A stretch of DNA of 64,000 nucleotides, from the NCBI GenBank assembly GCA_934500705.1, contig CAKSTI010000016.1, forward strand, positions 4,172 through 68,171. Reading direction: 5' to 3'. The position numbers and the translations under genes are program-made. The stretch comes from an uncultured Clostridia bacterium (lineage in GTDB: Bacteria; Bacillota; Clostridia; UMGS1810). Position 1 is the first letter of the stretch. Every line of letters begins with the position of its first letter. This document shows positions 42,411 through 52,200 of this stretch, one piece after another. The notes under the pieces were generated by a model. That model had not been told where the DNA came from, searched no databases, and worked only from the letters and a program-made list of their open reading frames with translations.

Positions 42411-44144
42411 ATGAAAACACAAAGAATTTTGGCTTTGTCGCTCACTGCGGCACTGCTCGGCTGCAACGCCTATGCGGCGGACTTTACCGCCGACGAGAGA
42501 GGTGTCGTGAATTTCAGCGACAGTTTTGACGTATCGCAGCTTGGGCAGTATAAGGACTACGACGGTCACAGGTACACCTTTGGCGATTACGACAAGTTTT
42601 TAAACTATAAGGTTACGGACAGTGAAAACAATCTCCAAAACTTCGGTCAGATTATTCTGGACGACACGGGAGATGTAAATTTCAGTTTCAGAATTAAAGG
42701 CGAAACGGGAGAGTACACCCTGACTCTTACAAACGTAAAGCTCGGCACAAAAACCTATACCGTTGACTACGTCAATAATATCTACATAGACTTTAACGAC
42801 ATTAAAAAGAGTGGCGACAAAGAGCTTATGGCAGAATTTTTAAACGAGAGCGGTACTCTGTTCGGCTTTGATACCAAGGCGTTTTCGCTCCTTTCGGACG
42901 ATAAGGCGCAGGAGATTGTGCAGCAGTTTATCTCATCTGCCGATGCGGCATCTCTTGACGATATGAAAACACTTGCCGAGGGGACAAAGGTTGTAGACAC
43001 CCTCTTTGAAACTGCGGACAAGCCGGAAGTTTTAATAGAGTACATCACCGACAACGCAGCAAGGACGGACACCGTCTTTGATAAAAACATCGTAGGCATC
43101 TTTAACTCCGACCTCAGCGATGCGGAAAAGAGCGCCGTTGCCTCCGCCCTTATGGGCAGTCCGCTTGATGCCGATGCTGTTGCAAAGTTTGATTTTCAGG
43201 TCTTAAAGAGCCGTGTTCATCAGATTAAATACTACTCCGATATGGATTTGATTATCCTCTCGGACGGCAACATCTGGGGATTTGCCGATAAGGATTTGAA
43301 AAAATATAAAAACTGCGATATCGCAAGCGTTCAAAAGGCAATGCTCACCGCAATAGATACCGTGTCAGACCTTGCCGAATACAGAGAAAAATTCGGCAAA
43401 CTCATAGACCTTAACTCCGATGATGACTCCGGCAGCTCAGGCGGTTCGGGCAGTTCCGGCGGCGGTTCCCGTGGCGGCTCATCCGCAGTTGTAAGCGGCG
43501 GCAAGGAGCAAAACTATGAGGTAAACGGAAGCGGATTTTTGACACCCGATCAAACCGTTACGCAGGAAGAAAACCAAACCGTGCAAAAGTCGGAGTTCAA
43601 GGATTTGGAAGGCTTTGACTGGGCAAAGGACGCAATTAAAACCCTTGCCGCAAATTACATAATAAGCGGAGTTTCCGACACCGAATTTCAGCCTGCAAGA
43701 ACTATTAAACGTGAGGAGTTTATAAAGCTCATCACATCGGGACTGCGCCTGACCGGTGCGGAGTACGAAACAACCTTTGCCGATGTGTCCAAAGACGATT
43801 GGTTCTACGATGCAGTTGGTGCGGCACAGAGAGCCGAGCTTGTCGGCGGTGACGAAAACGGCTGTTTCGGCACAGGCAGAGAGATAACCAGGCAGGACGC
43901 CGCAGTTATCCTTGCACGCACGGCAAAGTACAAGGGCGTGACCCTCGGCGGCGAAAGGGAAACCGCATTTGCCGATGCCGACCAAATTGCCGACTATGCA
44001 AAGTCCGGCGTGGATAAGCTTGCCAAAGCAGGCATCGTAAACGGTACGGGCGACGGCAGATTTGCACCGAACGCAAGCCTTACAAGGGCAGAGGCGGCAG
44101 TAATGCTCCTTAACTTCTTTAAGGCGTTGTCGATACTTAAATAG
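42411..44144 (+). CDS. S-layer homology (SLH) domain surface protein
   Basis: A 577-residue secreted protein. Signal peptide at residues 1-23 (ending NAYAAD). Residues about 25-125 form a beta-rich domain; about 130-330 a helical region with DDMKTLAEG-type repeats; about 340-365 a Gly/Ser linker (SGSSGGSGSSGGGSRGG). Three SLH domains at about 395-575 follow: WAKDAIKTLAANYIISG with FQPARTIKREEF, then WFYDAVGAAQRAELVGG and YAKSGVDKLAKAGIVNGTG. SLH domains bind pyruvylated wall polymer, so it anchors the extracellular machinery to the cell wall. It follows the permeases by 16 bp and precedes large secreted proteins of the same operon. Confidence 0.9.
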   Translation: MKTQRILALSLTAALLGCNAYAADFTADERGVVNFSDSFDVSQLGQYKDYDGHRYTFGDYDKFLNYKVTDSENNLQNFGQIILDDTGDVNFSFRIKGETGEYTLTLTNVKLGTKTYTVDYVNNIYIDFNDIKKSGDKELMAEFLNESGTLFGFDTKAFSLLSDDKAQEIVQQFISSADAASLDDMKTLAEGTKVVDTLFETADKPEVLIEYITDNAARTDTVFDKNIVGIFNSDLSDAEKSAVASALMGSPLDADAVAKFDFQVLKSRVHQIKYYSDMDLIILSDGNIWGFADKDLKKYKNCDIASVQKAMLTAIDTVSDLAEYREKFGKLIDLNSDDDSGSSGGSGSSGGGSRGGSSAVVSGGKEQNYEVNGSGFLTPDQTVTQEENQTVQKSEFKDLEGFDWAKDAIKTLAANYIISGVSDTEFQPARTIKREEFIKLITSGLRLTGAEYETTFADVSKDDWFYDAVGAAQRAELVGGDENGCFGTGREITRQDAAVILARTAKYKGVTLGGERETAFADADQIADYAKSGVDKLAKAGIVNGTGDGRFAPNASLTRAEAAVMLLNFFKALSILK

Positions 44145-44155
44145 GGGGGATTATT

Positions 44156-46777
44156 TTGAACATAAAACGATTTGTTTCTGTTTTGCTTTCGGCGACGCTG
44201 ATTGTTACGGTTTTTGCCGGAATAACCGTGTCGGCAGATGCGGCGGACAATAACGTGTACGAGGCAAGGGTGCTCTCGTCACTTAAAATTATCGAGATGC
44301 CCGACACTGCAACCGATTGGAGCGAAACGGAGATAACCAACGGAACATTTATAGACTGGGCGCTGAGCCTCTCGCCGTATACCGACGAGTTGCAGCCGCT
44401 TAAACTGATATTGACCACGAACGAAATTTCAAAGACGGACGAGCGCTACCACAAGTACGCCTATCTTTATTCGCTTGGCTATCTTAAAGATGAAACGGGC
44501 GTTGCCCCGTCAAAGGTGCTCAAAACAGACACCGCACTCTCTGTTTTAAAAGGCATACTCGGCTATTCCAAAGCAGCCGAAAATGGCGCAGCAAAGCTGT
44601 CTATCGGAGTTAAAAATTCGCTTTTAAAAGGAATTAAAACTTCCTCCGACGGCGCACTGATGTTAAACGATGCGGTAAAGATGCTTCATAACGCTATCGA
44701 AATGCCGTATTGCGATATGGAAATTCTCTCGGATAACCGTATTAATTACAAGGTAAGCAAAGACGTTACCGTTCTTGTTAAAAATAAGGATATATACGAG
44801 ATTTCCGGCAGAATGAACGCAACCTCCATTACATCGGTGAGCGGAAGCACCGCCGGTGATAATAAGGTGAGAATTAACGAAACCGAATTTGACATAACGG
44901 ACTTTTCGCTAAATTCCCTAATCGGCAGAGATGTTACCGGCTATGCGGTAATCGACGGTGACAAAAAGGAAGTGCTCTACTTGGAGCCCGACAGCAGTAC
45001 CGATGACTTTGTCATAGACGGTGCGGACTTTGTGGAGTACTTGCCCACGGCGGTTAAGTATTACGATAATTCGGGCAAGCTCAAACAGAAAACCGTGAAT
45101 AACCCCACAATTATTTACAACGGCAAAAGGCTCGAAAAGGGCGAGTACGACGACAGCCTCTTTAACATTACCGACGGTGACATCACCCTCGTTAAAAACG
45201 GCGGCAAGACAGACCTCGTTATTGTAAACAGGTACGAAAATCTCGTTGTAAGCACCGTGGATAAAGACGGTAAGTCCGTATCAGATATGTTCCGTGGCAA
45301 AATACTGAGCTTTGACTGCGATGTTGCGGTGTTAAAGTCGGAGGGCGGCAAAGATTTCAGCGTTGATGCCCTGAGAAAGAAAAACATAATTACATATCTT
45401 CAAAGCCTTGACGGTGAGTACGTAAACGCAGTTGTCGGCGGAGTGTATATGGCAGAGGAGATAACCTCGGTTTCGCAAAGCGCCGACGGCATAGACAGCA
45501 TCGAAGTGTGCTCGCAGAGTTACGACACTGCGTCAGAGTTTAAAGACACTGCCGAGAGTCTTGTAGTCGGCAACAAGTACGAAATATATATTAACTGCAA
45601 TAACCGTGTTGTTGCAATAAAAGAGCCTTCCGGCATTTCCACAAACCTCGGCTACGTAATGGGAGCAGACGTTGAGGACGGACTCTCCGGCAGAGCGGTT
45701 GTAAAGATGGTTACTCCCGACTCCGCAAGTGAGGACGATTACATCGTATTAACCTGTGCCAAAAAGGTTACCGTTGACGGCACTTCGTACAGCGGCGACG
45801 GCATAGTAAATGCCATAAAGCAGTTTAACGGCACCTGCTACGTGCCAATATCGTACAAGAGCAACGCCGAGGGAGAAATATATGAGATAGACACGCCGAA
45901 CTACGCTGCGGATAAAGAGAGCGACAAGAGCTTGATGCAGCTTCATTCGAGAAGCGGCAGTCAAATGTATGTAAAATCTGTTATTACCAACGGTTACAGA
46001 AATCATTACGGAGGCAAATATTATTTAAGCTTTGACGGCATATGCGTAAACCACGCAACAGGCAGCGACAAGATTATAGTAATTGACCGTGTCAGAAACG
46101 ACTCAAAAGTAAACCTTGATATCTACGGCTTCGGAACGGATTCTCCACTCGTGTATTTTGCGGTTGTAAACGCTTCCTCCGCAGCGGTGGACGCAAAGTT
46201 TGAGGACGATCTTATGGCGGTTAAGAAAATCTCCCGAAAAATCAATTCGAAAGAAAATACCGGCTATTTTGTGACTCTTACCGGTATGGGAATGAAAAAG
46301 GAAATGGAAGTTGCCGACGAGTACGAAAACATTGTCAATAAGATTGATAAATTCGACCTCGTGCGCTACAAGATTAACGCCAAAAACCAGCTTATTGCTT
46401 TTGAAGTGGTGTTAGATTACTCCGAGAAAGATAAGTCGATTGGTTATGAAAATTACGATTGGGAAAACGGCGGCGAATATCGAATTGTTACCGGCAAGGT
46501 TTATGATGTTTTAGAGGACGCAGGCTGCAAGGTTTCCTCTTACAAAAACCTCATTTCCTTCTACAAAAACAGCGACGATATTGCAAACAGCCGTGAAGTT
46601 GCCTTTATGCGCAACGCATATGTTTACAAGGTTGACAGGGATGAACTCTCCATCGAGGCGGCAACGGTTGACGACATTAAGACGTATAAAAACTACGGCG
46701 GCGACGCCGATATGGTGTGTATGGCAACTCAGTATGCGATTCCGATTGTTATATACATAATAAGAAATGAAAAGTAG
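44156..46777 (+). CDS. Large secreted protein of unknown family with SLH-like N-terminus
   Basis: An 873-residue exported protein. It uses a TTG start behind GGGGGGA; the signal peptide ends at VSADAAD (residues 1-29). Residues about 30-185 contain three helical repeats with spacing and motifs reminiscent of degenerate SLH domains (for example EITNGTFIDWALSLS, then ALMLNDAVKMLHNAIEM). The rest, to the C-terminus, is beta-rich with repeated short units (VTVLVKNKDIYEISG, KVRINETEFDITDF, VILDGKEVLYLEP-like and similar), as in elongated surface or stalk proteins. No catalytic motif or known family was recognised. It lies between the SLH protein and two unknown secreted proteins, 11 bp and about 3-12 bp away, in one operon. 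Confidence 0.65.
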   Translation: MNIKRFVSVLLSATLIVTVFAGITVSADAADNNVYEARVLSSLKIIEMPDTATDWSETEITNGTFIDWALSLSPYTDELQPLKLILTTNEISKTDERYHKYAYLYSLGYLKDETGVAPSKVLKTDTALSVLKGILGYSKAAENGAAKLSIGVKNSLLKGIKTSSDGALMLNDAVKMLHNAIEMPYCDMEILSDNRINYKVSKDVTVLVKNKDIYEISGRMNATSITSVSGSTAGDNKVRINETEFDITDFSLNSLIGRDVTGYAVIDGDKKEVLYLEPDSSTDDFVIDGADFVEYLPTAVKYYDNSGKLKQKTVNNPTIIYNGKRLEKGEYDDSLFNITDGDITLVKNGGKTDLVIVNRYENLVVSTVDKDGKSVSDMFRGKILSFDCDVAVLKSEGGKDFSVDALRKKNIITYLQSLDGEYVNAVVGGVYMAEEITSVSQSADGIDSIEVCSQSYDTASEFKDTAESLVVGNKYEIYINCNNRVVAIKEPSGISTNLGYVMGADVEDGLSGRAVVKMVTPDSASEDDYIVLTCAKKVTVDGTSYSGDGIVNAIKQFNGTCYVPISYKSNAEGEIYEIDTPNYAADKESDKSLMQLHSRSGSQMYVKSVITNGYRNHYGGKYYLSFDGICVNHATGSDKIIVIDRVRNDSKVNLDIYGFGTDSPLVYFAVVNASSAAVDAKFEDDLMAVKKISRKINSKENTGYFVTLTGMGMKKEMEVADEYENIVNKIDKFDLVRYKINAKNQLIAFEVVLDYSEKDKSIGYENYDWENGGEYRIVTGKVYDVLEDAGCKVSSYKNLISFYKNSDDIANSREVAFMRNAYVYKVDRDELSIEAATVDDIKTYKNYGGDADMVCMATQYAIPIVIYIIRNEK

Positions 46778-46789
46778 GGGGTGAACACA

Positions 46790-47836
46790 TTGAATAAATT
46801 TATTAAAACAGTGGCAACCGCAGCTATAGCTTTGTCAATTTCAACCAACGTATTTGCAATGTCATTTGCAAATCCATACGGTTACAATCTGCCGCTTAAA
46901 GATTTTGCGGCAAATCCCGACGGATTTAAAAGTGATATGAACGTTGTTTCCAATCACGATATTTCGTACGAAAGCGATGTTTTAAATCTCATATCCAAGG
47001 GTTCGGGAATGTCGTTTTTCTACCTTGGCGGACAAGGGCAAAACGGTGACACTAAGGTTAGTGCTGACTCACACAATAAAGAGATAAATACGTTTACATA
47101 CAGCCTTACAAAGTCCGAACATTATGACGGCTTGTCGCCGACGGGCGACACCTACGACTGCAACACCTTTGTAAACGTAAACGGCAGTTGGCAAAACTTC
47201 CGCTTTAAAGGCGAAATTGCCGGACCGGATTCGTACAGCGCTCATATAAACTGGTCGGGCGGCGGGTCACCGCTTATTATAAGAGACCTCAGCTACGATG
47301 AGTTCTACTCCGTAATAGTTGAGGCGGATATTGAGGGCAAATGCGCCTCAATGCGTTTAGAGGACGCACAGGGCAACATTCTAGGCGTAAAGTACGCAGA
47401 GGGGATAAACATTACGGCGGTAAGGAGCGGATTTCGTTTCAGAACAGAGGAGGACTATAACTTTAAAATCAAAGAGATGTCCTCACTGCGTGAAACATAT
47501 ATCCTCAAAAATTTTGACTTAACCAAAGACGGTAACATCGTAACCGCAACGGTAGACATTGCCGCCGACTGCACACAGCGCAGTATAAACGGCGAAATGC
47601 CGGCAGCGCCGTCACTTTTCATAGGCCAGTTTGACTCAGAGAACAGACTTCTCGGCTATGAGATAAAGACTGCTGAGCTTTCCTCCAAGGCGGCGTCGGC
47701 AGACAGTGCGGCGTTTGAAACTTTCACCGCAAGCGTGGTAAAACACCGTGACTTCGACCACGCAAAGGCTATGCTCGTCACAAACGGCGAGGACTTCCTC
47801 CCGCTTTGCGGCGCATTAACGGTTGATAATCAATAA
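46790..47836 (+). CDS. Secreted protein of unknown family
   Basis: About 348 residues. The TTG at 46790 is preferred, since GGGGGTG, which includes an upstream in-frame GTG, lies 6 nt before it. The signal peptide ends at NVFAMSF. The body is beta-rich, in keeping with a jelly-roll carbohydrate-binding fold (residues about 60-245, with WQNFRFKGEIAGPDSYSAHINW). The C-terminal about 110 residues (LFIGQFDSENRLLGYEIKT, then HAKAMLVTNGEDFLPLCGAL) match in pattern a C-terminal module also seen in the next gene. No anchor is visible; it may be held by partner proteins. Function unknown; probably glycan binding. Confidence 0.6.
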   Translation: MNKFIKTVATAAIALSISTNVFAMSFANPYGYNLPLKDFAANPDGFKSDMNVVSNHDISYESDVLNLISKGSGMSFFYLGGQGQNGDTKVSADSHNKEINTFTYSLTKSEHYDGLSPTGDTYDCNTFVNVNGSWQNFRFKGEIAGPDSYSAHINWSGGGSPLIIRDLSYDEFYSVIVEADIEGKCASMRLEDAQGNILGVKYAEGINITAVRSGFRFRTEEDYNFKIKEMSSLRETYILKNFDLTKDGNIVTATVDIAADCTQRSINGEMPAAPSLFIGQFDSENRLLGYEIKTAELSSKAASADSAAFETFTASVVKHRDFDHAKAMLVTNGEDFLPLCGALTVDNQ

Positions 47837-47869
47837 TGATTATATAAAAATTTAAAAGGAGAGAGTTTT

Positions 47870-49198
47870 ATGAAAAAATTTACTAAGGTAATTGCTTTGA
47901 CGGTTGTTGCAATAATGGCTTTGGCTGTTAGCGCAAGTGCTTCCAAGGTTGATGACATCGGTTTTAAAATGCTTGATCCGGTAAGCTATGAGGCGCAGCT
48001 TGAGAGTTTCGCAACTTCTCCGGGGGAGCTTGATTATGTGAATGCCGGCACAATCCCCGGAAATATGACTTATGTCAAAGAGAAAACACCTTTTGGTACA
48101 AATGGATATTTGAGCCACAAGTATGATGCAAGCACTGCCAATGCAACTGCTTTATTCCAGTTTGGAACGGGAAACGGAGAGCTTAACGGCATAAACGGCA
48201 ATCTGCAGGCACGCCTTCCCGGAAATCTCGGAAAACAGAAAATAGAGGTTATTTTCAAAATAAATGATTTATCGGCAGTGTCCGGAGAGGTTTTCGACAT
48301 AAGGAACTTTTTTGTAAAAAATGACGGAACGACGGGCGTTATAGGTCTTAAGGATGCCGGTGTATCCGGAAATGTTCTTTCGTGGTCAGGTAGATTTGAC
48401 AGCAGCGAAAGTGACATAAATCTTGGTTCGATAGAGGCAGGCTCTTGGTACAAATATGTTATAATTGAGGACATTCCCGCAAATATTCAGAATATGTATA
48501 TGGAAAAGTGGAATACCGCAGCTAACAAGTTTGAGCTCGTAAGAGATGCTGTTGAGGTGACAAGTGATGGCAGAACTTGTGAAGGAAGAAACGTTTATTG
48601 CTATACAAGCAGTGTGAGAGTTCGCTTGACAAACCTTATGAGTTGGGACATTGCGCAGGTTAAAATCACGAGGGACAATACTTTAGCATATAGGAGTTCA
48701 CCGGCAGTTACTTACGGCACGCCTTTGGATAAATATAATCAGGTAAAAACAGGTATTATTACAAATTTTAATGGTGACGGCGGAACAACCATTGTAGGAA
48801 GAACGTATGTTGCCGGAAATGCCTTTGGTATTGACGGAAATCAGCAGCCGACAAGCTGGTACACCTATGAGGACGGCACGTATCTGCCCAGAACAACCAA
48901 TCCGGTTCTTATCGTTGCGCAGTATGATGAGAGCGGTAACTTGATTACGGTAGGTACTGCATCGGATTCAATACCTACACTAAATGCCGGCTACAGGGGT
49001 AATTCGGTTGTAAGCTGCAGCCCGACAGAAACTCCGACATCACCCGAAGCATACGAATCAGTGATGCAGCATAAGCTTGATTTTAAAACACTCGAAATCA
49101 GAGCAGCAAAACACCTCGGCGTAAAATCTGCAAAGGTTTACCTTTGGAGCGGCACATCTAATATAGTTCCGCTTACCGAGGCAACAGAACTTAAATAA
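47870..49198 (+). CDS. Secreted beta-rich protein of unknown family
   Basis: A 442-residue exported protein with a strong RBS (AAAGGAGAGAG). The signal peptide ends at AVSASASK. It is beta-rich with a likely jelly-roll domain at about residues 70-260 (LQARLPGNLGKQKIEVIFKI, then WYKYVIIEDIP). The C-terminal module NPVLIVAQYDESGNLITVG to AKVYLWSGTSNIVPLTEA resembles the end of the preceding protein and a module often found at the C-terminus of clostridial glycosidases. Codons are somewhat more AT-rich than in its neighbours. It may be an abundant structural or binding protein of the surface complex. Function unknown. Confidence 0.6.
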   Translation: MKKFTKVIALTVVAIMALAVSASASKVDDIGFKMLDPVSYEAQLESFATSPGELDYVNAGTIPGNMTYVKEKTPFGTNGYLSHKYDASTANATALFQFGTGNGELNGINGNLQARLPGNLGKQKIEVIFKINDLSAVSGEVFDIRNFFVKNDGTTGVIGLKDAGVSGNVLSWSGRFDSSESDINLGSIEAGSWYKYVIIEDIPANIQNMYMEKWNTAANKFELVRDAVEVTSDGRTCEGRNVYCYTSSVRVRLTNLMSWDIAQVKITRDNTLAYRSSPAVTYGTPLDKYNQVKTGIITNFNGDGGTTIVGRTYVAGNAFGIDGNQQPTSWYTYEDGTYLPRTTNPVLIVAQYDESGNLITVGTASDSIPTLNAGYRGNSVVSCSPTETPTSPEAYESVMQHKLDFKTLEIRAAKHLGVKSAKVYLWSGTSNIVPLTEATELK

Positions 49199-49221
49199 TT
49201 CCCTCAGCATTATAACAACAG

Positions 49222-49248
49222 GTATGCTGCGGCACTGCCGCAGCATAC
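49222..49248. repeat. 27-bp near-perfect palindrome between secreted-protein and glycosidase genes
   Basis: GTATGCTGCGGCA (49222-49234) and its exact complement (49236-49248) flank a single C. No T run follows, so it is more likely an mRNA processing or stability hairpin that sets different levels for upstream and downstream genes than a full terminator. Confidence 0.7.
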
Positions 49249-49278
49249 AATCCAATTAAAAAGACGGCGGTGAAATAT

Positions 49279-52200
49279 TTGAAAAAATCGAGTTTATTAA
49301 AGTTTATAACATCGGCAGTTGTGCTCACTGCAATGCTTTTCTGCCTTGCGTCCGTCGTTTCGGCAGATGGCGCCTCCAATGCCGGGGATATACTAAACAG
49401 TTCCATCGTTCTTAAAACAAAGGCGCCGTTCTACATAAAGCACGGCGAAAAGGTGAGCTACAACGCAGACAACAGTTACTACTATCCGCAGTACAAAAAC
49501 GGCGAGATGATGGTTCCTCTGTCTGCACTCGGCTCAATGCTCGACTTTACCTACACTTACAACTCCGAAAAAGAGGAGGCGGAAATCTCCAAAGACGGCA
49601 CAGCGTACACAATACGTGCCGGAGCGGACGGAATATACGCAGACGGCAAGGCGGCAAAATACCTCAAAAACCCTGCCGTATGCGGTATGGGCGAACTGCT
49701 CGTTCCGTTTGACTCTCTTGCAGAGATTTTCGGATACAATATCTTTAAGCTGAACTACGAGGACTTGACCGTTGCCGCCAAGTGCGATGAGAGCGCAATC
49801 ACCGATGAGGTGAAGTCCGCCATATACCGCACTGCGGTAAACGATGATAAGGTTATCCTCTCCGAGGACTTTAACAGCGAGCCCAAGTGGTCGGCTGTTA
49901 TGGCGTGGGGCGGCAGCGGCGAGGCTTACAACTCCACCGACTGCGGAAAGGGTGCGGACGACAAAGCGGCGTACCTCGGCGCAACGCAAAGGTCATTTTA
50001 TCAGCTGATGAGCCAAAGCGTTAAATACGAACACGCAAAGGAATACAGAATTACTTTTGACGCAAAGGTTACAGAGGATTGGCAGAACCTTAAAATCACT
50101 CCTGTACTCTGGATTTATGACAGTACGGGGAGATTTGTGGGCGGTACAAACTTCCTCACAACTTGCAATATGGAGCTTTCCACAGACTGGAAAACATTTA
50201 CCTACGTTATGCCCAAATATTATATTAAGGGCAGTGCCTACGATGATGCGGCGAGTTTTCAGCTTGCGCTCAGTATAAGCTCTACCAAAACAAACGAGGC
50301 GTCCGGCGGTATATATATAGACAACATTTATTTGGAGGAAAATATGCTCCCCACGGACAGTGTCGAGTGCGACTTTGTTGCCGACAAGTTTGCATCGTGG
50401 TACTATCCGGGAGAAACTGTTACATACACCTGCAAAAATCCCGACGCATTGGAAGGGTACAAAAAGGTGAACATAACGGTTTATGACGACAGCAAAAAAG
50501 CAATATTCACAGCTAGCCGTCCCATTTCCGAAATTGTATCAAAAGGTTGGTCATATCTGCCCAAGGATTTTGGTTACTATGAGGTTGATTTTTGTGTTAC
50601 TGCCGACGACGGCACAGTGAGAAAGCTGGTAAAAGGCTATACTAAAACCTTAACATACGATGAAAACGGAAAACCTGTTTACGCACACTTGAATCAGCCG
50701 ACATCGCATTTTGCAGTAGTTAGCGGACCGTCAAAGCCGATGGAGCAGAGAAACTCAATGCATATGGCGTCCGTCACCCCGTATCAGAGCAGTGATACAG
50801 AGTTTAAACTTCTGGATATGCTTGGCATATCAAGTCTCAGACTTCATTACATCTTGTGGGGCAATAACTACGGCGGTGCAGGCGGCATTGAGGACAAACC
50901 CGGTGTTTATAACTTTGACGCCGCCGACAGGTGGGTTAAATATTCCGACCAATTCGGTTTTAAAACCGTTATGGCAAACTTTTTCTCCACGCCGATATGG
51001 GCTGTTGAGGAAAAATGGAGAGATACTTCCAATCTGGCGGCATTCGGCTATATGTATCAGAAAATGGCGCCGGAGAATATGGAGGATCTCGCAGAGGCAA
51101 TCCAGGAGTTTTACAGACATTATAAAGGCAAGGTTGACATTCTGGAATTTATGAACGAGCCTGCCTACGGCAACACGGCATACTGGGCGGACACGCCGGA
51201 AAAACTTGCCGAGATGACAAAGACGGCATACAAGGCTCTGCGCCGTGTAGACCCCGGCAAAAATATGCTTATGGCGTCTGCGTCCTGGAACCAGGGTTAT
51301 GCCCTGTATAATGAACTGATTTCCAAGGACAAAGAGTTTTATGACAGCTTTGACATATTCAGTTTCCATTCGAGATATGCCGGCGACCTCAAAAATTACA
51401 GAAATTCAGAGGCGAAAAACGGCTACGAGAGCAAGCCTGCCGCCGCAACGGAGGAGTACCTCTACTCCGCATACTGGGCAGGTCAGACAAAGAACCACGA
51501 CATATCCACAATGCACTACTATGCCTGCTACTTTAACCATATAAAGAAAGGCATTGAGTATGTTACTATGTTTGAGGTGCAGGACAACGTGCCCGACGAA
51601 GTACGTCACGCTCACAACCTTGCAAAGTTAGGTGCGAGCCACACAATCGGTCTTTTTACTTCGTTCCCGTACGTGGAGCCGCACAAGGGTGCGGTTGCGG
51701 CATATGAGCTGTATCAGACCATAGGACTTGACTTTACCTATGCCGGTGAGTTTGACCTGGGCGACGGACAAAAAGCCGTTTACTTTATAAACGACGGCGA
51801 ACCGCTCGTGTATGTGTGGAACAGCGACGAAAAGCCGTTCTACCTCAGCGATACTCTCAAAGACGCCCTTGGCGAAAACGGCAAGTGCAAAGACTTTATG
51901 GGCAGAGATTTTGACATTGACGGCGAAATGCAGGCAATGACGATGTACTGCCTCACAGGCTTTGACAAGGACAAAATCAATGCCATAGCTTCCGACGAAG
52001 GCAAGGTGTTAAACGACGACTTTGAAAGAGAGTATTACACCTGCAAAATGCCGGAGTTTATCCCCGTGGAGGAAGTTGTAATTGACGATACCTTCGACGG
52101 CGTTGTGATAGATAACCCTGACAGCGCACCGTTCGACAAAGACACGTTCGAGCTCAGCGACAACATAGACTGGGTAACCGACAACTGGAATTGGGTAACT

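Noticed and set aside
43300..43500. Gly/Ser-rich stretch as a tandem repeat array
   Set aside because: It is a short flexible linker before the SLH domains, without a regular DNA repeat unit.
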